Below, in pieces: positions 1 through 6,504 of a stretch of DNA of 26,750 nucleotides (positions are counted from its first letter, which is position 1; the number at the start of each line of letters is the position of its first letter). Under the pieces are notes generated by a model. The model had not been told where the DNA came from and did not search any database. It was given only the letters and a program-made list of their open reading frames with translations. A program made the translations under genes and the position numbers. Source of the DNA: an uncultured Dialister sp. (lineage in GTDB: Bacteria; Bacillota; Negativicutes; Veillonellales; Dialisteraceae); the NCBI GenBank assembly GCA_900547785.1, contig URIB01000019.1, positions 1 through 26,750 of the forward strand. Direction: 5' to 3'.

Positions 1-55
1 GCGTTTCACTCATTTTTACAGCGTCGCTCCGCTCCTCGAAAAATGGTTCACTTGC
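1..55. repeat. Interspersed intergenic repeat, left copy
   Basis: This segment matches, in inverted orientation, bases 26667-26719 at the other end of the window. Shared blocks in order are GCGT-TCA, CATTTT, AGCGTCG, CGCTCCT, AAAAAT and CTTGC, separated by small indels. The core can fold: CATTTTT (11-17) pairs with AAAAATG (39-45) around a GC-rich loop. This is seen directly. That it belongs to a genome-wide family is inference. No reading frame is associated with it. Confidence 0.6.
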
Positions 56-66
56 TTCCCGACAAG

Positions 67-81
67 CGGGGACGGCTTACG
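67..81. repeat. Short dispersed repeat CGGGGACRGCTTACG, copy 1
   Basis: These 15 bases recur at 26552-26566 with one mismatch (G/A), in the same orientation, again in non-coding DNA near the inverted 55-bp repeat. The pairing of the two repeat types at both ends suggests a composite intergenic element. Confidence 0.45.
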
Positions 82-271
82 ATTTGCAATATTCCTTTCA
101 TAAGCAAACAACAGGGACACCTTTTGTATGAGCCATTTCATTATTTTCGGTTTTACTTATATAAAAATTTCTTTTATCTCTGTTTATTGCAATAAAACCC
201 GACTTTTTTTGTTACTTGTTTTCCTTTCAATAAACTTTTAATCGAAATCAGTTCTCAAAATCATTTAAATG

Positions 272-280
272 TGTTATACT
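272..280 (+). promoter_or_regulatory. Extended -10 promoter of the candidate small RNA
   Basis: TGTTATACT at 272-280 is an extended -10 element (TGn plus TATACT). No good -35 is visible 16-18 bp upstream, as is usual for extended -10 promoters. The expected start, near 286-287, falls at the foot of the first hairpin of the RNA described in the next entry, which supports the pairing of the two. Confidence 0.5.
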
Positions 281-285
281 CAACG

Positions 286-421
286 AAAAGATACTCCGGT
301 GTACGGACCGGCAGTGTCTTTTCGGGAAATCTACCCTCCCAAGTAGAATCCCCGACTCCTTTCCAACTTCCTTTATTTTTATACTCCTTAAAAGAGAGCG
401 GTTTTCACCGCTCTCTTTTTC
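286..421 (+). ncRNA. Candidate trans-acting small RNA with C-rich loops
   Basis: About 135 nt with three hairpins and no credible frame. Hairpin 1 pairs 286-300 with 307-322 (15 bp, one bulged C at 312, loop GTACGG). Hairpin 2 pairs 323-326 with 351-354 and 330-334 with 343-347, leaving the loop CCTCCCAA. Hairpin 3 is a perfect 12-bp terminator (391-402 with 407-418) followed by U residues. Unpaired C/U-rich stretches (CCTCCC at 335-340, ACTCCTTTCC at 355-364, ACTCCTTA at 383-390) are complementary to Shine-Dalgarno sequences, as in C-rich regulatory RNAs such as staphylococcal RsaE. It does not resemble 6S, SRP RNA or tmRNA. The downstream gene is on the other strand, so it is not a leader. 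Function is inferred. Confidence 0.5.
391..421. terminator. Bidirectional intrinsic terminator (copA / small RNA)
   Basis: Perfect 12-bp stem 391-402/407-418 with a TTTC loop. On the + strand it is followed by TTTTT. On the - strand it lies 14 bases past the copA stop and is preceded by an A tract. It probably ends both the + strand small RNA and the - strand copA transcript, the + direction having the better U tail. Confidence 0.75.
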
Positions 422-431
422 TGTGCCCGTT

Positions 432-644
432 TTATTTTTCAATCCTTAAAAATTCATAGTCTTTGTCTTCCACCGCTTTCCGGATTGCTTCTTCTTTTAC
501 AGCGGCGGATAACGACAAAATGGCCGTCCCCGTTTCGTGGGATACCTCCGCCTTTTCTACGCCCGGAAGAGCCTCCAGTGCTTTTTGGATTGTGTTCTCA
601 CAATGCGCGCACATCATTCCTTGTATTTTCACCGTTTCTTTCAT
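432..644 (-). CDS. Possible internally initiated CopZ-like chaperone (70 aa, in frame within copA)
   Basis: The in-frame ATG at 644-642 lies exactly at the boundary of the C-terminal heavy-metal domain of copA. It is preceded by GGAGGAGG (653-660), 8 bases upstream, an excellent Shine-Dalgarno site. Initiation there would give a 70-aa free protein starting MKETVKIQGMMCAHC, the size and motif of CopZ copper chaperones. In Escherichia coli, copA is known to yield a free chaperone by ribosomal frameshifting, so a two-product copA gene has precedent. The GAG GAG codons also simply encode Glu-Glu in an acidic linker, so internal initiation is inference. Confidence 0.4.
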   Translation of the reverse strand: MKETVKIQGMMCAHCENTIQKALEALPGVEKAEVSHETGTAILSLSAAVKEEAIRKAVEDKDYEFLRIEK

Positions 645-2981
645 TTCTTTTTCCTCCTCCGTTTTCAATATTTCTTTTTGATTTTCCTCTGTTTCTTCTA
701 CATTTTCTGTTCCGTCTTTCCGATTTTCTCTTATTTCGTTATGAAACTTCCATGTGTTCAGCCGGAGCGCATTAAGACAGACGGTCACGCTGGAGAGCGC
801 CATCGCTCCCGCCGCCATCATGGGATGAATGGAAATCCCGGGGATTACACCTGCCGCCACGGGAATCAGAATCAGGTTGTAAGCAAACGCCCAAAATAAA
901 TTTTGCCGCACATTTTTTAAGGTAGCACGACTGAGACGGATTGCTCCTGCCACATCGGAAAGACGGGAATGCATGAGAATGACATCGGCCGCATCTATAG
1001 CAACGTCCGTCCCTCCGCCCATGGCGATTCCGATTTCCGCTGCGGCAAGGGCGGGGGCGTCATTGATGCCGTCACCGACCATGGCTGTTTTTCCCTGCTT
1101 CTGCAAATCCCGGATAACCTTTTCTTTCTCTCCCGGAAGTACCCCTGCAATCACTTCGTCCACAGCCACTCTGTTTCCGACCGCCTTGGCGGTTTTTTCA
1201 TTGTCACCCGTCAGAAGAACCGTTTTCATTCCCATTTTCTTTAACTCCGCTACCGCAAAAGCAGAATCTTTGCGAATGGAATCCGCCACGGCCATCATTC
1301 CCAGCAGCTTTCCCTCCGATTCAAAAAACAGAATCGTCTTGCCCTCATCTTGCCAATCGACGGATTGCTTTTTAATCTCTTCAGGCAAAGTGAGAAAAGC
1401 GGACATATACGCCGCTGAACCGCCGTGATATATTTTATTTCCTATCCTTCCCCTGATTCCGTTGCCCGGAAGAATTTGGAAATCTTCCACTTCGTGATAA
1501 GAAATTCTTTTCTCTTCTCCTTTGGCAACCACCGCACGGGCAAGCGGATGCTCCGATTTCCGTTCCAAACTGTACGCCTTGGAAAGAAGTTCCTCTTCTT
1601 TCCAAGGAAACAGCGGATAGAGATTGGTCACTTCCGGCCTGCCCTCTGTCACCGTTCCCGTTTTATCGAGCACCACCATTTTTAATTTTCCCGTATTTTC
1701 AAGCGCTTCTCCCGTTTTGAAAAGAATCCCCTGTTTGGCACCCATTCCGTTTCCCACCATAATGGCGACAGGTGTGGCCAGTCCCAATGCGCAGGGACAG
1801 GAAATCACAAGAACCGCGACGGCATGCTCCAAAGCAATTGACGCCGGTGCCCCGATGAAGATCCAGACCGCACCGACAAGCACGGATAAAACAAGTACGG
1901 CGGGAACAAAAAAGGAAGATACCACGTCAGCTATGCGGGCAACAGGCGCTTTTGAAGAAGACGCATCACTGACCATTTGCAAAATTTGTGAAAACATCGT
2001 ATCTTCTCCCACGCGAAGAGCCTTGACTTTGATAAATCCCAGCCGGTTCATCGTTGCCGCCGCCACCGTGTCTCCTCTTTTTTTATCCGCCGGAACGGAC
2101 TCACCCGTCAGCGCCGACTCATCAACAGAGGTCACTCCCTCGAGAATGACACCGTCAGCAGGAATAATTTCTCCCGGGCGAACGAGAAAAACATCTCCTT
2201 TCTTCACGTCACGGGCATCGATCGTTACGATTTCATTGCCCCGTTCCACCACCGCCCGCTTCGGTGCCCGGCGTGCCAGACTTCGCAGAGCATCTGTTGT
2301 CCGTCCTTTGGAAAGCGATTCCAAAAATTTCCCGACTGTGATGAGTGCGGGAATCATCGCCGCCGATTCAAAATACAGCCGGTCATAATAAAGTGCCTGC
2401 ACAGAAAATCCTGCGGAAACAAGCCCGGTCATCCGGTACACCGCATACAGAGACCATAAAAAAGAAATCCCCGATCCGACAGCCACCAATGTATCCATAT
2501 TCGGCGCTTTCCGCCACAAGGAGCGAAGCCCGGATACAAAGAACTCCTGATTGATGCCCATCACGATAAGGGCAAGAATCATTTGTGTCAATGCCAGTCC
2601 CGTTTCATTGCCGTCAAAAAAAAGCGGAAGCGGCATTCCGTACATGCCCGCCCCCATGGTGATATACATGAGAATCACCAGAAAAAAAGAGGATAAAAAC
2701 AAACGTCTTTTCAGCTTCGGTGTTTCCCGGTCTTCAAAAAAAGTCCCCTCCGCATCGTCTTGATTTTCCTCTTTATTTTTTTCATTCCGTCCGTGCGCCC
2801 CATATCCCGCCTTTTCCACCGCCCGGATAATTTCCCGGTCTTCTGCCGTTCCCTCCACGGTCATGGAATTTGTCAGCAAAGACACCCGCACTTCTTCGAC
2901 ACCGGGAACTTGTTTCACCGCTTTTTCCACATGGGAGCGGCAGACATCACAAGTCATTCCTGTCACCGCATAACGTTTCAT
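432..2981 (-). CDS. copA: Copper-exporting P1B-type ATPase with a fused C-terminal CopZ-like domain
   Basis: Pumps Cu(I) out of the cytoplasm using ATP. The 849-aa protein has an N-terminal heavy-metal domain with GMTCDVC, a membrane region with the CPC metal site (about residue 395), the phosphorylation site DKTGT (about 439), GDGINDAP (about 637), and after the last helices a Glu/Lys-rich linker leading to a second heavy-metal domain with GMMCAHC (about 790). Most bacterial CopA proteins carry such domains only at the N-terminus, so the C-terminal one looks like a captured CopZ chaperone. The start at 2981 (MKRYAV) is preceded by AGAGGTGA; an in-frame ATG at 3017 has no ribosome site. Monocistronic: own promoter at 3050-3088, terminator at 391-421. 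A strong internal ribosome site lies before Met at 644. Copper rather than silver or zinc is inferred from CPC and the CxxC domains. Confidence 0.95.
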   Translation of the reverse strand: MKRYAVTGMTCDVCRSHVEKAVKQVPGVEEVRVSLLTNSMTVEGTAEDREIIRAVEKAGYGAHGRNEKNKEENQDDAEGTFFEDRETPKLKRRLFLSSFFLVILMYITMGAGMYGMPLPLFFDGNETGLALTQMILALIVMGINQEFFVSGLRSLWRKAPNMDTLVAVGSGISFLWSLYAVYRMTGLVSAGFSVQALYYDRLYFESAAMIPALITVGKFLESLSKGRTTDALRSLARRAPKRAVVERGNEIVTIDARDVKKGDVFLVRPGEIIPADGVILEGVTSVDESALTGESVPADKKRGDTVAAATMNRLGFIKVKALRVGEDTMFSQILQMVSDASSSKAPVARIADVVSSFFVPAVLVLSVLVGAVWIFIGAPASIALEHAVAVLVISCPCALGLATPVAIMVGNGMGAKQGILFKTGEALENTGKLKMVVLDKTGTVTEGRPEVTNLYPLFPWKEEELLSKAYSLERKSEHPLARAVVAKGEEKRISYHEVEDFQILPGNGIRGRIGNKIYHGGSAAYMSAFLTLPEEIKKQSVDWQDEGKTILFFESEGKLLGMMAVADSIRKDSAFAVAELKKMGMKTVLLTGDNEKTAKAVGNRVAVDEVIAGVLPGEKEKVIRDLQKQGKTAMVGDGINDAPALAAAEIGIAMGGGTDVAIDAADVILMHSRLSDVAGAIRLSRATLKNVRQNLFWAFAYNLILIPVAAGVIPGISIHPMMAAGAMALSSVTVCLNALRLNTWKFHNEIRENRKDGTENVEETEENQKEILKTEEEKEMKETVKIQGMMCAHCENTIQKALEALPGVEKAEVSHETGTAILSLSAAVKEEAIRKAVEDKDYEFLRIEK

Positions 2982-3049
2982 TCCGTCACCTCTTATCATT
3001 TCCAAATCATGGGGCAAAACTCGTCTGCTTTTGCCGTTTTCATTTCTTT

Positions 3050-3088
3050 TGTATTTCCTATACTACACTCCTGTTGAAACGGTTTCAA
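3050..3088 (-). promoter_or_regulatory. copA promoter with palindromic operator
   Basis: A 15-bp perfect palindrome, TTGAAAC-G-GTTTCAA, occupies 3074-3088. On the - strand its distal half supplies a -35 (TTGAAA, 3088-3083), followed after 17 bp by TAGTAT as a modest -10. A repressor bound to the palindrome would block RNA polymerase. It does not match the CopY box (TACAnnTGTA) or the CsoR operators I know, so the regulator is unknown. Confidence 0.45.
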
Positions 3089-3154
3089 TGCTTTTCATTT
3101 CTCTCCCGTTTTTGATTCATTCCGCTTTTATGTAAATTCCGTCAAAGCAGGCAC

Positions 3155-3193
3155 AAAAATAACCCTCCTTACCGGCATTCGGTAAGGAGGGTT
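3155..3193 (-). terminator. Intrinsic terminator of the yidC-jag operon
   Basis: A perfect 14-bp stem pairs 3161-3174 with 3180-3193 around a 5-base loop. On the - strand it is followed by ATTTTTG. It lies 33 bases past the jag stop. Confidence 0.85.
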
Positions 3194-3226
3194 CTCTTAG
3201 TCTTTTATTTTCCGTGACTTTATTCT

Positions 3227-4018
3227 TTAATTTTTCGGACGAATCACCACACAGCGATACGGCGTTTCTCCTTCACTGTCCGTGGTCACTGCATAATCAC
3301 GCTGGAGTGCCAGATGAATAATACGCCGTTCCCCTGCCGGCATCGGCTCCAATTTCACTTCTTCTCCGGTCCGTTTCACCTTGCCGGCAAGACGGTGTGC
3401 CAAAGATTCCAAAGTCTGGCGGCGCCGTTCTCTGTATCCCTCCACATCAAGCAGAACGAAATAGCGGCGGCGGAAATTTTTCCCGGCTGCCAAATTCGTC
3501 AGATACTGGAGAGCATCAAGAGTCTGTCCGTGTTTGCCGATTAAGATCCCCAGACCGTCACCATGAAGATTGAAAAGAATCCGTTCTTCATTCATCATCT
3601 TTTCCATCTGCACGTCAAGATTCATACTTGCAAATACACCGGTCAGAAACTTTTTCGCTTCTTCCGCAACGACTGCCTGGTCCTCTTCCACAAACGGCAA
3701 TTCCTCCGCGGTGTGCTTCTTATGATTTTCCCGATCCGCTTCTTCCTCTATATCTTCTGTTTCCGATTCTTCTTCATATCTCTTCTCCTCATCGGCAGGA
3801 AAATCAGTCAAAACCGGCTCTCCGTCAACGTCCGATACTTCCGTTTCTTTAGCGGAAATATCCACCACCGCATCTTTTTTGCGAATCAACCCGAAAAGCC
3901 CGCTTGATGGCTGTTCCACCACATGAACAACCGCTTCCTCACGGGAAATGCCGAGCTGCTTCAATCCTTCTTCAATGGCATCTTCCACCGTCTTTGATGT
4001 AATTCTGACTGTTTTCAT
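3227..4018 (-). CDS. jag: RNA-binding protein KhpB/EloR (Jag)
   Basis: 263-aa cytoplasmic RNA-binding protein of the SpoIIIJ-associated family, linked in Firmicutes to cell elongation and division control and usually partnered with KhpA. A Jag-N domain fills residues 1-52 (SGLFGLIRKKDA). An acidic, disordered Glu/Asp-rich linker follows at about 55-115. A KH domain carries the GxxG loop as IGKHG (160-164). The C-terminal R3H domain has RRIIH (231-235), its Arg-x3-His signature. The start overlaps the yidC stop as ATGA (4015-4018), so translation is coupled. The terminator at 3155-3193 ends the operon. Confidence 0.93.
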   Translation of the reverse strand: MKTVRITSKTVEDAIEEGLKQLGISREEAVVHVVEQPSSGLFGLIRKKDAVVDISAKETEVSDVDGEPVLTDFPADEEKRYEEESETEDIEEEADRENHKKHTAEELPFVEEDQAVVAEEAKKFLTGVFASMNLDVQMEKMMNEERILFNLHGDGLGILIGKHGQTLDALQYLTNLAAGKNFRRRYFVLLDVEGYRERRRQTLESLAHRLAGKVKRTGEEVKLEPMPAGERRIIHLALQRDYAVTTDSEGETPYRCVVIRPKN

Positions 4019-4953
4019 TTTTCTTCCCCGGCCTTTCCTGAATCACTTACGACCTGCTTATCCGTCGGTATCTCCCCACTTTTCGCAGAAACGTTATTTT
4101 CGTGAACCTCGGACGATATTTCTTCCGTCTGCGGTTTCTTGACCACCTTTTTAATCACCTTTTTACGAATGACCTTTTTCTTTCTCTTCGGTGCTTCTTC
4201 CGTTTCATCTTTAGCCCCGTGAACAGTCACAACACCTTTCTTGGACGCGCCGTTCACAAGTGCTTTCCCTTTCTCACCACGGAACATGATGAGCTGCTGG
4301 AAAAACTGGTACACATTATTGACAATCCAGTAAATAACAAGACCGCTCGGGAAATTGAGCGACATCCAACCAATCATCAGAGGCATCATGAAAAGCATCG
4401 TTTTCTGGTTGCCCGGTGCATCTTTCGGTGTCGTCTGCCAGGATACGAGAAATGTCGTAACCGCCGCCAGTGCCGGAAGAAGGAATGTCGTGTCTTCCGC
4501 CGCCAGACTTTCAATCCAGAGAAAACCCGCATGATCGGGGTCATAATTGAATCCCTGAATGGCATAGTACATAGCGATCAAAAACGGCATCTGAATCAAA
4601 AGCGGTAAACATCCCGCCATAGGTGATGCGTTATTTTCCTTATAAAGACGACCCATCTCCTGACGAAGCATGGCAGGATCGTTTCTGTATTTCTTTTGAA
4701 CCTTTTGAATTTCCGGCTGTATTTCCTGCATCGCTTTCATCGAGCGGATCTGTTTGATCGCCAATGGAAGCAGCAAAGTCTTAATAATAACGGTCAATAC
4801 AATGATTGCAATGACATAATTCGGAAATCCGAAACGGCTGCTGATTTCATAGCAATACTGCAGCCCGAAACGCATGACATCGGCCAACATGCCGACCAAC
4901 GTGGATAAGACGGGGATTTGAAAATCCGAGCCGCCACCAAACCCAAAATCCAT
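4015..4953 (-). CDS. yidC: Membrane protein insertase YidC (OxaA/SpoIIIJ type)
   Basis: Inserts membrane proteins alone or with Sec. The 312-aa protein has the short gram-positive-type architecture without the large periplasmic domain of proteobacterial YidC. Hydrophobic segments lie near residues 18-35, 45-65, 110-132, 155-175 and 190-215. IIKTLLLPLAIKQ places Lys where the hydrophilic-groove Arg of SpoIIIJ usually sits. No lipobox Cys is seen. The C-terminal tail is strikingly basic (KRKKKVIRKKVIKKVVKK), typical of tails that bind the ribosome. The start at 4953 follows AAGGAG at 8 bases. Upstream is a 230-base leader with two hairpins and a possible 30-codon frame. Its stop overlaps the jag start. 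Confidence 0.95.
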   Translation of the reverse strand: MDFGFGGGSDFQIPVLSTLVGMLADVMRFGLQYCYEISSRFGFPNYVIAIIVLTVIIKTLLLPLAIKQIRSMKAMQEIQPEIQKVQKKYRNDPAMLRQEMGRLYKENNASPMAGCLPLLIQMPFLIAMYYAIQGFNYDPDHAGFLWIESLAAEDTTFLLPALAAVTTFLVSWQTTPKDAPGNQKTMLFMMPLMIGWMSLNFPSGLVIYWIVNNVYQFFQQLIMFRGEKGKALVNGASKKGVVTVHGAKDETEEAPKRKKKVIRKKVIKKVVKKPQTEEISSEVHENNVSAKSGEIPTDKQVVSDSGKAGEEK

Positions 4954-4997
4954 AACTGTAACTCCTTATACGGTCTTCATTTCAACCGCTAAATCCG

Positions 4998-5025
4998 TCC
5001 CGCTTTCTAAATTTCAAGAGCGGGA
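4998..5025 (-). promoter_or_regulatory. Hairpin B in the yidC leader
   Basis: TCCCGCT (4998-5004) pairs with AGCGGGA (5019-5025), a 7-bp stem with a 14-base loop. The stop codon of the 30-codon leader frame (5014-5016) falls in this loop. It ends about 45 bases before the yidC start and has no U tail, so it is not a terminator. Confidence 0.4.
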
Positions 5026-5106
5026 TGAGTTGCTGAACACTTCCCTTAATACCATAGGAGAAAACATCCGCCGCTCAGACGCAACCGGTATGTTTTCTTT
5101 TTTCAT
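5014..5106 (-). CDS. Possible 30-codon leader ORF upstream of yidC
   Basis: An ATG frame from 5106 to the TGA at 5016-5014 encodes a 30-residue peptide, basic at the start (MKKENIPVASERR...) and Ser-rich at the end, with no membrane segment. The ribosome site is weak (GAAG about 6 bases upstream). It overlaps hairpin A (5059-5098) completely and stops in the loop of hairpin B. Leader peptides sensing YidC activity are known (MifM in Bacillus subtilis), but those have a membrane anchor and this does not. It may be chance. Confidence 0.2.
   Translation of the reverse strand: MKKENIPVASERRMFSPMVLREVFSNSSRS
5059..5103. promoter_or_regulatory. Hairpin A in the yidC leader
   Basis: AGAAAACAT (5059-5067) pairs with ATGTTTTCT (5090-5098), 9 bp with a 22-base partly structured loop. 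On the + strand it is followed by TTTTTTC and would look like a terminator, but no + strand gene precedes it. On the - strand it sits inside the yidC leader. Confidence 0.4.
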
Positions 5107-5117
5107 ATCAACTTCAA

Positions 5118-5153
5118 AATAATAAAAACGGCGCCCTTTTCCCGGAAGCGCCG
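5118..5153 (-). terminator. Intrinsic terminator after yidD
   Basis: CGGCGC (5129-5134) pairs with GCGCCG (5148-5153), extended by an inner CC/GG pair. On the - strand it is followed by TTTTTATTATT. It divides rpmH-rnpA-yidD from yidC-jag, which are often co-transcribed, and may be partial because no clear yidC promoter was found. Confidence 0.7.
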
Positions 5154-5186
5154 CACTGTTTTTATGTGAAAAAATCACAGCCTGCC

Positions 5187-5396
5187 CTAGGGAACAGGAT
5201 CATATCCTCCTTTATGAAAAGGGTGACACTTACAAATCCGTTTCACCGCAAGCCAACCGCCCTTCCATGCCCCATACTTCAAAACCGCTTCCAGAGCATA
5301 TTCACTGCAGGTCGGTGTAAAACGGCAGCACGGCGGTTTCATGGGAGACAGATATTTCCTGTAAAACCGGATCATTGCGATCAATACAGATTTCAT
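5187..5396 (-). CDS. yidD: Membrane protein insertion efficiency factor YidD
   Basis: A 69-aa protein of the YidD (haemolytic-alpha-like) family, membrane-associated through an N-terminal amphipathic helix and assisting YidC insertion. The hallmark cysteines and motifs are present: RFYRKYLSP, CCRFTPTCSEYA and a GGYDPVP C-terminus. Length matches the family. It starts 4 bases after the rnpA stop, with GGAG inside the end of rnpA as ribosome site, and is followed by the terminator at 5118-5153. Confidence 0.95.
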   Translation of the reverse strand: MKSVLIAMIRFYRKYLSPMKPPCCRFTPTCSEYALEAVLKYGAWKGGWLAVKRICKCHPFHKGGYDPVP

Positions 5397-5400
5397 TCCG

Positions 5401-5775
5401 TCACTCCATGATTCCGGCTTTGCGCCACAAAGCCAATAAAGCCTTTTCCGCTTCCCCGTACGTCGCTGTCGTCAAAAATACGCCGGCAAGCAAAACCGCA
5501 TCATAATGAGGCTTCATCTCATGCCGGTGAAGGCGGTACACTTCCTTCATCAGCCGCTTCGCACGATTCCGCGCAAAAGCATGACCGATACGCTTCGTCG
5601 CAACAAATCCGATACGGATATATGCCCGCTTTGACGGCGTGACATACAAAAGCCCCGCCCGATTGCTGCAACGCTTACCGCTGCGATAAATGCGACGGTA
5701 ATCTTTATTTTGACGGATACGGAAATTACGATCCAGCGTGTACCTCTGAACTTTCTCCGTCAAGGACTCAGGCAC
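5401..5775 (-). CDS. rnpA: Ribonuclease P protein component
   Basis: The 124-aa basic protein cofactor of RNase P, which binds the catalytic RNA and the 5' leader of precursor tRNA. The RNR signature is seen as GHAFARNRAKRLMKEVYR. The central FRIRQNKDYRRIYRSGKR matches the substrate-binding region. The start is GTG at 5775-5773, inside the last codons of rpmH (8-base overlap, different frame), with AAAGG upstream. Start overlap with rpmH is common and couples expression. yidD follows 4 bases later. Confidence 0.95.
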   Translation of the reverse strand: MPESLTEKVQRYTLDRNFRIRQNKDYRRIYRSGKRCSNRAGLLYVTPSKRAYIRIGFVATKRIGHAFARNRAKRLMKEVYRLHRHEMKPHYDAVLLAGVFLTTATYGEAEKALLALWRKAGIME

Positions 5776-5905
5776 TTAATACCTTTCTTCCCTTGGCTCT
5801 TCTTCTCTTAAGAACGATTCTTCCCGCTTTCGTCTTCATACGTGCGCGGAAACCGTGAGTTTTCTTTCTCCAGTGATTATTCGGCTGGAATGTCATTTTT
5901 GCCAT
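5768..5905 (-). CDS. rpmH: 50S ribosomal protein L34
   Basis: A 45-aa basic ribosomal protein. It begins MAKMTFQPNNHWRKKTHGF and ends KGRKVLSA, matching the L34 family along its length. The ribosome site AAGGAGGTG lies 8 bases before the ATG at 5905. It is first in the rpmH-rnpA-yidD operon behind a perfect-consensus promoter. The gene normally faces dnaA across the replication origin; here the upstream neighbour is a DUF4298 gene and no DnaA boxes are visible. Confidence 0.97.
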   Translation of the reverse strand: MAKMTFQPNNHWRKKTHGFRARMKTKAGRIVLKRRRAKGRKVLSA

Positions 5906-5956
5906 CAGTGAACACCTCCTTACATCTTTGTGCTTTTCACACACCATAACATGCTA

Positions 5957-5985
5957 ATTATAGCCAAACCGCTTTATGATGTCAA
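5957..5985 (-). promoter_or_regulatory. Perfect consensus sigma-70 promoter of rpmH
   Basis: On the - strand TTGACA (5985-5980), a 17-bp spacer and TATAAT (5962-5957) match the vegetative consensus at all twelve positions. The transcript would start about 45 bases before rpmH. This fits a ribosomal protein operon. Confidence 0.9.
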
Positions 5986-6084
5986 ACAATACCATCTCTT
6001 GTATTTCCTTTTTCCCCTGCTCATAAATATAGAAAATGCCCCGGTAAAAAGAAATCCCTCATTCCCGAATTTCCTTGCCCTTCC

Positions 6085-6122
6085 AATAAAAAAAGATACC
6101 TCCCTAAGGAAATATCTTTTCA
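6085..6122 (-). terminator. Intrinsic terminator of the DUF4298 gene
   Basis: On the - strand a stem of AAAAGATA-TTTCC against GGAGG-TATCTTTT (two G-U pairs, loop TTAG) is followed by a run of T residues. It lies just after the stop at 6135. Confidence 0.7.
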
Positions 6123-6134
6123 CTTTTTCTATTT

Positions 6135-6437
6135 TCAATGCTCGCGAATCACCTTCACGGCAAACTCCATCATCCGCAACGCCATCTCAAAATTTTCACC
6201 GATCAAATCAAAAACAGCATCCTCAGAAAAAACGGCAGCAACCCCCTCTTCAGGAATCTCCCCCGCCTCATAACGCTCCAAATCCTGCATATACTCGGCA
6301 CTCCCGTAATAATCACTCAACTTCGCATACTGCTTCTGATGCTCCTCAAATTCAGAAAGCGCCTTGTCCATCCTCTCCAGTACCGCCGCATGCTCCCCTA
6401 AAATTTTCTCCATCTCTTGAATTTCTTTATAGTCCAT
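6135..6437 (-). CDS. DUF4298 domain protein
   Basis: A 100-aa acidic, mostly helical protein with the DUF4298 pattern: an N-terminal coiled region (about 5-45), then a DYYGSAEYMQDLERYE segment and FSEDAVFDLIGE near residue 80. The family is small, cytoplasmic and of unknown function. Two adjacent ATGs exist (6440 and 6437); TAGGAG is 3 bases from the first and 6 from the second, so I prefer the second. Its likely promoter (TTAAAA 6504-6499, 17 bp, TACAAT 6481-6476) overlaps the stop of the defence island. Confidence 0.8.
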   Translation of the reverse strand: MDYKEIQEMEKILGEHAAVLERMDKALSEFEEHQKQYAKLSDYYGSAEYMQDLERYEAGEIPEEGVAAVFSEDAVFDLIGENFEMALRMMEFAVKVIREH

Positions 6438-6475
6438 CATGTGCTCCTATCAATCATTTGATTAATAAAGTTCAA

Positions 6476-6504
6476 ATTGTATCATGATTTACACTTCATT
6501 TTAA
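6476..6504 (-). promoter_or_regulatory. Promoter of the DUF4298 gene
   Basis: TTAAAA, 17 bp, TACAAT on the - strand. The -35 overlaps the stop codon of the upstream DUF6339-like gene, and there is no terminator between, so read-through from the island is also possible. Confidence 0.45.

Noticed and set aside
286..421. Structured RNA as a riboswitch, SRP RNA or 6S RNA
   Set aside because: No gene follows on the + strand, and neither the SRP domain IV tetraloop region nor the long bulged 6S hairpin is present.
1624..2388. 254-codon + strand frame opposite copA
   Set aside because: It is antisense to conserved copA motifs, Ser/Thr/Ala-rich in a way typical of a shadow frame, with no ribosome site.
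5930..6487. 185-codon + strand frame over the rpmH promoter and DUF4298 gene
   Set aside because: It overlaps a perfect promoter, a terminator and a real gene on the other strand; low-complexity Pro/Ser/His composition.
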